This document shows positions 56,095 to 64,000 of a stretch of DNA of 64,000 bases, piece after piece. The stretch is from Cerrena zonata (lineage: Eukaryota > Basidiomycota > Agaricomycetes > Polyporales > Cerrenaceae): contig JASBNA010000003.1 of the NCBI GenBank assembly GCA_038087015.1, positions 124,001-188,000 on the forward strand, in the 5' to 3' direction. The notes under the pieces were generated by a model that saw only the letters and a program-made list of their open reading frames with translations, made no database searches and was not told the DNA's origin. The position numbers were made by a program, and so were the translations under genes. The stretch's first letter is position 1, and every line of letters starts with the position of its first letter.

Positions 56095-58858
56095 AAGATA
56101 TAAATGTTCAGTCCATTAGAACTGATCTTTTAAACTCAAGCTAGCCTAGCCTTGATATCAACTACTTCTTTGGATCTCAGTTGCAGAAAATATCATCCTC
56201 AGGTAGTCAGAAAGACTATAGAGTATGTAAACTTTAGCTATAAATATTTCTATTAGCTCAGATATTATCTGTTACTAATATTATATAGTAAAATAAAAGA
56301 ACTATAATATCTAGTGGTCAATATCTCTATATTATATTATCATCTAGAGACTCATTATATTGTATATTTATTTATTTCAAGTTTTATGCTTATTATATAG
56401 TCCGATCTCAATTGATAAGATAAGTATCACAGATAAGTCATTGAGAATCACTTTGTGTCCAAATTCTCTAAAGATATATAGAAGTAAAAGATTGCTCAGC
56501 AAATACAAAATGAAATGTCAACAAACTCTTTATCCTCACCTCTAGAAACTGCCACCTGATAAATGCAAAATCAAGTATACTACTTAATGTTTTTATGAAA
56601 TTGCAGTCAAGTGGCTAATTGCTACTGACCAGATATGTTTTTATATTTCTTTACTCATAATAGTCTATATTAATCTGAAGGATAGCCTCTTAGTACAACA
56701 AAATACCTAAAGTATAAGGAGATAATTGAAGTTGCAGCAGCAGCTACTAATGATATAGAGATATCCTCTTACAAGATCTGTCAGCAAAACTATCATGAAG
56801 ATGTTTTATAAGCAAATAAAATCTCTAAAGCAAAGACTAAATATAAGTTGTGCAGAACAAAATATGCTCAAAAATACTAATATAATCTTTAGGGTGATAC
56901 TATCAAATGTGATATTAACCTTACTTGCAATATTTAGCAAACAAGTAATGCAGATAGCTAATTAGCTATAACTAGCTATTAGATTGAAGATATATTACAA
57001 GGGTGGATATTGTCAAGTGCTTTTCTAGGTTTTATCCAGATAAATAATGCATATAATAGTGTATATTTGGGACAAGCCCTCTTTAAGATTATTGTTCAAT
57101 TGAGGATTACCTATAAGGTAAGTTTTTGCTTTCATTTTTGTTGTAAGTTATTTGCTTACTCTCAAATCAACAGATTCACCAAGTCACATATAACAATGTA
57201 AATTATAATAATACAATGCTTTATAAGTTTGCACTTCAGTTAAGGATTAGGCTAGAAAAGGAGTAAAATATTATAAATAGTTAGTTGTAGAAAGTATATT
57301 AGCTCATATACCATTATATATCCTATATCATCTATTAAAAAACTTGTTATAGCTGTCTTAGGTATGTTATCAATCTTATAACTCAGACATTGCTTAGGAT
57401 ATAGAGCAACATACCATATTTTGATTCTGCTGGCCCTGATAAGCATATACTTATAGACAATATTTTCTCAGATAACTGTGAACCTATATATAATGAAGTG
57501 GGACTTATCTATGCTATTGCAGTAAAAGTAAGTATTCTAGTTATATTCTTTCAAAGTTTATATATTGATATAAACTTTGAATACCTTGCTTAGGCTCACT
57601 TATCTCCACAATATAGGAACAAATACTATAATTGATAGTGCTTGATATGAAAGTCTGGTAGCTATCTACTTATATTATATTGTGCCATTCTAAAGAGAAA
57701 TGAAAGATACAATCAATCTCCTTTTGATATCTTAATCTTTTCTGACTTCTTTTAGTTTGTTGATAAGTTTATTGACAAGCTTGCTTAGAAAGTAAGTAAA
57801 CTAATAGAGCAACAAAAGCTTGATTGTCTTAAACTCACTGAAGCTGAGTAAAACAAAGTATCTCTTTTTCATTGTCTTTTCTCTCATGCAGGTTAAAAAT
57901 AATAAGCCTTTTTTATCCAAGACTAAGTCGTAGTCTTTATGACATTATTCCTGCTTTGATATATCTTTATAGACTTTGGTTAGCTCAAGTAGAGAAGGTA
58001 AGATATTCCTATTTTATTGTTGCTCTTTAGGTGGGCCTTGATAAGATAGCAGAGTATTATGATTGGACAGATAACTCTGATATATATGTAGCATCAATTT
58101 GTATGTCATTATCAATCTTTCCACTTAATAATGCTTCTGACACTCAGTTGTAATGCCAGCTCTTTATCCAGAGATGAAAGATGCTTATTTTCAATAACAC
58201 TAGTATGCTCATCTATAGAAAGAAGCATATATCTTAATAAAATCTATTATAAGTATTTCTCTATTAAAAAACAGATGATATATCTTAACCTCTCTTTCTC
58301 TAGTATATAAAATATTACAAATATATCTACAACAAAAATACTTAGACTATATTAACAATGTATAAGCAGCTAACTAAGAAGGCCAAGTTATTACATAAGG
58401 TATCTGATAATGATGAGTCTAAAGATGAAAGATATATCCTGCCTTTCAATCTACTCAAGTTATAGCTCAAAGAATTCAACAACTATCTTAACGCAATAGA
58501 ATTTCTCCTCAAAGGCATGCCTGTGGTTCACTAGTTAGGTGTGAGTAATCTAGATATTATCTTGAAGGATTTTTCCTATTTTGTTGTGATTTTTCTTAGT
58601 TGAATGTAATCTGATATCTAGTATAGGCTGCTATTGCAAGAGACTACTTTTCTATAATGGCATCCTTAGTTTTAAATGAATATGCCTCCTCTCAAGATGG
58701 TATTATTATTAGCAAATGATGATCATGTTTTAAGGGCAATATTGTGGTTTCTTTTGTCTATAGCTACTGTCTAGGCTATTAACTAGTGTAGATATTCTCA
58801 GAGGTACAAAGGTCACTGAAGGAATTGTGTTTTGCCAGCATTGGCCTATTTCCCAAGT
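56095..58858 (+). repeat. Left arm of a large inverted repeat, with about 1.6 kb extra sequence
   Basis: 56095-56545 and about 58130-58858 are the inverse complement of 63560-64000 and 62725-63480 respectively. The 56550-58130 part has no counterpart in the right arm. Coding remnants can be read on the plus strand (FKDINVQSIRTDLLNSS, LDINYFFGSQLQKISSSGSQ, KFNLLK-like and FRGTKVTEGIVFCQHWPISQ) broken by stops, with GTATGT-like donors, so this was probably a transposon gene. I cannot assign a family. Confidence 0.7.
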
Positions 58859-59589
58859 TTTTGAGTATAATCTATGGCTCTATGCTCCACAGAAGATAAG
58901 TAATATTCTCTTTATACCTTATAAATATTCATTTGTAAATTATTGACACACAATATAGTATATAATGAATAAAAGCATGTTAAAGAATGAACTATGGTGC
59001 ACTAACTAAGAATGTTGGAATTGAAAGGTATAGACCATAATCCAGCACAATATACTCACAGACTAGAATAAAATTATGCTCTTGTAGAATTGAGTGAATG
59101 AGATATAATCTATCTCCTCTTATATACTTTCAACAAAATGTTGGATACCTCTCCCTTACCTCCAGATACAGGCATCCTACCTCTTTTGTTAATTGTTGGT
59201 GTATTGAATTAATCTCATTTTTATATTATAGCCAATCCCTCCTCTGAATCAGTATATTCAAGAATTCTATGTAAGTTGTCTGGAACATATATTATTCTAT
59301 CTAATTTGGTTGTTAGAAGGGTGGAAACCTGTTGGGACAAGGGTCAGTTATGATTCAGTTTCAAGGAAATAAGATGGATTTGATGCTGATAAAGATGGTG
59401 AATATTATAACTTGAATTTTTCTATATTCATAATACTCATATTTGTATAGGAGAAGAAGAACAGCCATATAAATCAGAATTCAAGTCCAGCTTGGACTTA
59501 GCATACAAAGCAAAGAAAAACACTGCAGGTATGTGAATATATATATATCATATACCTAACTTTACTTAGTGTTTGTCTAGACCAGTTTG
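58859..59589. other. Spacer between inverted-repeat arms, AT-rich, no gene assigned
   Basis: Short readable pieces with GT/AG borders occur (59240-59530), but none forms a gene I can support. A TGTTGG...CAACA pair at 59012-59132 was considered as a small LTR and not accepted. Confidence 0.35.
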
Positions 59590-59845
59590 TATTGAGGAGG
59601 TCTTTTTCAGCAGGAGAGAGCTTGGCAGTTCAAGTGGTGATGGTGGTGAAGTGTCTTGGGCAGACATTGGCAGAGTGGCCGGGGTGATGGCATCTGAAGC
59701 AGAGGCAATTGTCAAGATCTTTTGGTACAGAAAGAGAGAAGATAGGCCTTCTTTCTTTGGTCTGTGTCAAACATGATAGAGCTGAAGGCAAAGACAAGTT
59801 GGCAGTGAAAGATGTAGATGGTGGCATTCTCTGGCTAGCCATCAT
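59590..59845 (-). pseudogene. Retrotransposon gag zinc-knuckle fragment
   Basis: The minus strand reads a Ser/Thr/Pro-containing stretch ending CLCFRCHHPGHSANVCPRH, a CX2CX4HX4C knuckle typical of gag nucleocapsid. Neither protease nor reverse transcriptase motifs follow before the frame ends at about 59630. It is a short relic inside the inverted-repeat spacer. Confidence 0.45.
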
Positions 59846-59849
59846 AGGT

Positions 59850-62160
59850 GGCAGGCTTGCAAAGTGGGGTACTGAACATGGTGGTAGTGATGAGAATGTG
59901 AGCAGATCCTAGATGGTGTGGTTCTGGGTCCAATATGCAGGGTGGTGCATGATGAACTCTGACTGTTTGTGAGTTGGTCCTGGGCTATTGACTTTTAAGT
60001 TGAGCATGATATATTGCGCAAAGGGTCTTCCTCTAGCCTGTTCTAGTTTAGTCTGGCTCAGTACATCGAGCGGTATTAGTGAGTGCAGTATGTTGCACAG
60101 TGATAGTGAGTGCAGTATGTTGTGCAGTAATAGTGGGGTCTGGTAAGATTCTGCTCGATATGTTGAGTAAGGACAGCAGTGAAGTACATCTTTAGCTGCA
60201 AGGCAAAGTTGACAAGCGCAGGTAACTGGGAAAAATGGTGAGATTTTCATTTCTTAAGTCACTAGATAGCAGGCAGCAGGGTGGTCACTGATCAAGGTGT
60301 TCTCTTGGCAAAAGCAACGATAGGAGGAGAGCTACAAAGCAACATATGAGATTGATAAAGAGATGAGTACCTTTTAGTGCATCTTTCTATCTAACGATGA
60401 TGGAGGACAAAGGCAAAGTGCTATAGCAGGCACAGAAAAGTCCACTTAGTTCATCGAGTGACTATTTGCTTGGTATATTGAGTGAGAGTAGTGGTGAGGA
60501 GGCACTCCAACCACTAGGTGAGATCGATGAGACTTGTACTCACTAGGCAGCAGCTGGTAGTGACAATGGCATAGGTGCAATAGCAATGGCAGGCTACTTG
60601 AATGGAGGTTCACTCCAAACCTAGGCAAGCTTGATCTTTTGTTACAATGGTACTTTGTTGTAGTGTATGAACCCAAGTAGAGCCGAGACTATATACAATG
60701 AGGTAGCATTACAAGGTATATAGACTGACAGTGATGGATAGATCAAGCTTGAAGCTTGACCTATACAAAGGTGACTACTTATACTAACTAGGGTAGTTTG
60801 TGCACTAAAGCAGTGTATGCTAACTATAGATACAGAAGACAGACAGAATGGCAGAAGTAAGTCAGAATGGAGAAAGCTGAGAAGCTTTGGCAATAGCAGG
60901 CATAGATGGGAAACACTATAACTATAAAGGGCAAAAGGAAATACCAACTAGTAGGTATGTCAGGCAAAAGCCTATGTATCAGGTGGTACAGAAGTGGAAG
61001 TGTACTTGTGGCAATGCAAATAGAAGTGAGGGGAAATCTCTGGGAAATCCCCTAAGTCTAACCCTATACTAAGAGCTAAAGTGAAAATAGATAAGTGTGC
61101 AAAACATAATCTATAACATTTACTAGATAGTCTGGAAGGTATGAGATAAACTAAATTCAGTGTAAGATCAATGAGATAACAAACTGAGTTTCATCTAGGA
61201 CAGGAGGTAGTTTGGCAATAGTCACAGATCTCTGGCAACAAAGTACCACTTGCTTTATGTCCAAAATGTAAGGATCAAGGTTAGGTACATTATAGACCAG
61301 ATCTAAGTATTTTTTTGTGCTATATGTAGTAGCTTGAATGGTAAAATGTGCTTCATCAAGCTAGGAAATAAATAAAAAGTAAGCATATAAGTATTTATAA
61401 GTCTGTATTATTCAACATATGGTAATAATTTTGGTAAGTTATTTTGTTTTGACAATAAGATTGTTATTTATCTTCTATATAACATTGTCTAAGTGAATCT
61501 CTGGAATCATATTGGTCAACCACAAGATATTATACAAGTCAATATAGATATACTGACTATATTTTTTGACATTCAAATAGAGTATATAGTGCGTAGGCTT
61601 ATGACATAGATCACAGAACATAGAGGATTTGTGGGATCCATAATAAAAGTTGAACTCAAAAAGTGCCAAGTCATTCAACAAGGTGGCTGTTACTCATATT
61701 CACTTTCTGGCTGATGAGAATGTCCTGATCTTTCATTTTTCCCTTTCACAGAAATTAAGATAACTTTAGCTATAATTAGTAAGCCTTACTATTTATATTT
61801 TCTCCAACTGGCTGAAAGAAACAGTCATTAGATGATGCAACTGCTTGGTATACCATCTAGATCTGTTGCACTATATATACATCAATGCATGTTCAGGAGC
61901 TCTATCATAGAATATATGAACTAATATGATGAGGCGAAGAGACAGACAACCTACTCTTAGCAACTTTTTACTTCCCAATCAAATTTTATATACTTTTCCA
62001 ATATGTCTTTCAAATAAGCAACACTTTGACACTTGTCAATCTTTTTGTCTAACTTTATTTTCTTATCATATATCATATATTTATATCTTGGTTTAGCAAT
62101 AATAAAGATGTAAAGGAAGATAGTAGGTGTGTTGTCTTTGAACATTTTGTATTAAACTAT
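59850..62160. other. Decayed sequence with local repeats, possibly retroelement flank
   Basis: 60070-60130 has two copies of 'tagtgagtgcagtatgttg'. A 'gatatgttgagtaag' block at about 60155 recurs at about 60470 as 'ggtatattgagtgag'. Base composition is less AT-rich from 59.6 to 61.0 kb than on either side, which suggests a distinct insertion. From 61.1 to 62.16 kb I see nothing supportable. Confidence 0.35.
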
Positions 62161-62164
62161 ACTA

Positions 62165-62700
62165 ACTTTTGAGAAGATCTGATGCTGAAGATGTTGTTGA
62201 GTCTTCCAGCAAGAAGTCAGCTATTGTTGTTGAGGTACCTGTCAAGTAAGTAATGTCTTTGTCAATCTTGCAACAATATATTTATATTTTATTATAGGCC
62301 AGCCAAAGGCAAGACCATCAAGAGAGGGTAAGTATTACATTTGTTATGGTTTATATATATACTGAGTGTTGTATATTTAGTTGGGTTTCTCTTGAAGCTA
62401 CTCAACAAGGAATCTCCAAGAAGAGGATTGCTGAGTATATATCTCCCATTATATATTATTCTTATGCTGACTTATATTATTAACAGGACTACCCTTGAAT
62501 ATACCAAGGGTCTAATTGAGGATAAAGATAACCCAATGTATACTCCCACATATCTTCTGCCATCAAAAAGTTTGCATATGTGGTCTCCATTATTTTTTTA
62601 ATTGATATTACACCTTTACTAACCCTTTTACTATTTAGCAGTATTTCTATCTCAGCCAAGATGAAGTCTAGGAGTATATTGGCAAAGAACATCAAGTAAG
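62165..62700 (+). pseudogene. Possible small-exon gene remnant, Lys/Ser-rich
   Basis: Short segments with canonical borders can be read: DAEDVVESSSKKSAIVVEVP before a GTAAGT (62246), PAKGKTIKRG between TATAG and GTAAGTA (62299-62330), LLNKESPRRG, then TTLEYTKGLIEDKDNPMYTP and a last piece SISISAKMKSRSILAKNI before GTAAGT (62695). The style matches the tiny Lys/Ser exons of the gene at 43155, but the sequences are not clearly homologous. Low confidence. Confidence 0.25.
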
Positions 62701-62724
62701 TCTGTTTACACTTGACATTATTTA

Positions 62725-64000
62725 ACTTGGGAAATAGGCCAATGCTGGCAAAACACGATTCCTTCAGTGACCTTTTTATCTCTGAGAATATCTATGCTAG
62801 TTGATAGCCTAGACAATATTTATAGACAAAATAAACCACAATATTGCTCTTGAGATATGATCATTATTTGCTAATAATAATCCCACCTTAAGAGGAGGCA
62901 TATTTATTTGAGACTAAGGATGCCATTATACAAATTTGAGACTAAGGATGCCATTATATAAAGGTAGTCTCTTGCAATAGCAGCTTATACTAGATATCAG
63001 ATGGCATTCAACTAAGAAAAGGCAAAAAAAAATAGTAACAATCCTTTAAGATAATATCCAGATTACTCACACCTCACTAGTAAACCACAGGCATGCTTTC
63101 AAGGAGAAATTCTATTGAGTTAAGATAGTTGTTGAATTCTTTGAGCTATAACTTGAGTAGATTGAAAGGCAGAATATACCTTTCATCTTCAGACTCATCA
63201 TTATCAGATACCTTATGTAATAACTTGGCCTTCTTAGTTAGCTGCTTATACATTGTTAATATAGTCTAAGTCTTTTTGTTGTAGATATATTTGTAATATT
63301 TTATATACTAGAGAAAGAAAGGTCAAGATATATCATCTGTTTTTTAATAGAGAAATATTTATAATAGATTTTATTAAAATATATGCTTCTTTTTATAGAT
63401 AAGCAAACTAGTGTTATTGAAAATAAGCATCTTTCATCTTTGGATAAAGAGCTGGCATTACAACTGAGTATCAGAAGCATTATTAAGTGAAGTGAAAAGA
63501 TTAGTAATGATATACAAAATATAGTATATTGCTCTATATCCTGAGCAATTCTGGAGGTGAGGATAAAGAGTTTGTTGACATTTCATTTTGTATTTGCTGA
63601 GCAATCTTTTACTTCTATATATCTTTAGAGAATTTGGACACAAAGTGATTCTCAATGACTTATTTGTGATACTTATCCTATCAATTGAGATCAGACTATA
63701 ATAAGCATAAAACTTAAAATAAATAAATATACAATATGATGAGTCTCTAGATGATAACATAATATAGAGATATTAGCCACTAGATATTATGGTTCTTTTA
63801 TTTTACTATATAATATTAGTAACAGATAATATCTGAGTTAATAGAAATATTTATAGCTAAAGTTTACATACTCTATAGTCTTTCTGACTATCTGAGGATG
63901 ATATTTTCTGCAACTGAGATCTAAAGAAGTAGTTGATATCAAGACTAGGCTAGCTTGAGTTTGAAAGATCAGTTCTAATGGATTGAACATTTATATCTTA
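62725..64000 (-). repeat. Right arm of the large inverted repeat, continues beyond the window
   Basis: The complement of 62725-63480 matches 58130-58858, and the complement of 63560-64000 matches 56095-56545, with roughly 90% identity by eye. The minus-strand ORF at 63458-63760 and the plus-strand ORF at 56360-56545 share NSLKIYRSKRLLSKYKMKC. The arm reaches the window end, so its outer limit is unknown. Compared with the left arm it lacks about 1.6 kb. Confidence 0.75.

Noticed and set aside
59012..59132. Possible small solo LTR (TGTTGG...CAACA)
   Set aside because: Too short, no matching 5-bp target duplication, and no second copy in the window.

Overview
The window looks like basidiomycete nuclear DNA, probably from an agaricomycete. 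The evidence is short introns of about 50-60 nt (GTRNGT...YAG) throughout, a KDZ (Kyakuja-Dileera-Zisupton) transposase, a DUF6533-type membrane protein, F-box/LRR proteins, a DUF6570-Helitron Rep protein, and many hAT, Copia and MITE-type repeats. It is a transposon-dominated, gene-poor segment. The left two thirds has moderate GC. The right third (from about 49.4 kb) is AT-rich and heavily decayed.

Layout. 1-2.8 kb (-): 5' part of a Ty1/Copia element with two in-frame TGA stops. 3.4-4.7 kb (-): a multi-exon DUF6533-like gene. 4.7-8.4 kb: no clear gene, two diverged copies of one decayed sequence. 8.4-10.8 kb (+): a P-loop NTPase-like gene cut off by a hAT element (10.85-14.17 kb) with a nearly intact transposase. 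14.17-15.97 kb: an element with exact-length 252-bp terminal inverted repeats, abutting the hAT end. 16.9-20.3 kb (-): a full-length KDZ transposase. 20.5-22.4 kb (+): a divergently transcribed orphan gene split by a CACTA-like MITE. 23.3-24.1 kb (+): a small orphan gene with two TGA stops. 24.9-30.5 kb (-): a very large multi-exon gene with a 2-oxoglutarate/Fe(II) dioxygenase-like domain, possibly of the TET/JBP type that is known to accompany KDZ elements in mushrooms.

31.0-33.9 kb is a roughly 3-kb palindrome built from tandem hairpin units. It lies between the dioxygenase-like gene and the divergent 853-residue orphan gene (34.4-37.1 kb, +). Two paralogous F-box/LRR genes follow (37.7-39.4 and 39.7-41.5 kb, +), then a divergent pair of orphan genes (41.6-43.0 kb - and 43.2-45.7 kb +), then a Helitron Rep ORF (45.9-49.4 kb) truncated by a 311-bp repeat that also occurs at 24.5 kb. 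From 49.7 kb the window holds about 160-bp repeats, an AT-rich palindrome, a hAT element with a perfect 8-bp target duplication and a nested MITE copy, and a multi-kilobase inverted repeat (56.1-58.9 kb against 62.7-64.0 kb).

The most unusual signal is a dispersed hairpin family with a near-constant 11-12 nt loop (core AGTA(A)ATACC, always closed by TGC/GCA) but different, self-complementary outer stems. It forms the arrays in the 3-kb palindrome and also occurs singly just upstream of three different genes, in the same orientation relative to each. Premature stops in otherwise readable genes here are almost all TGA, consistent with CGA-to-TGA change in methylated DNA. All functional calls rest on reading motifs by eye; no database search was run.
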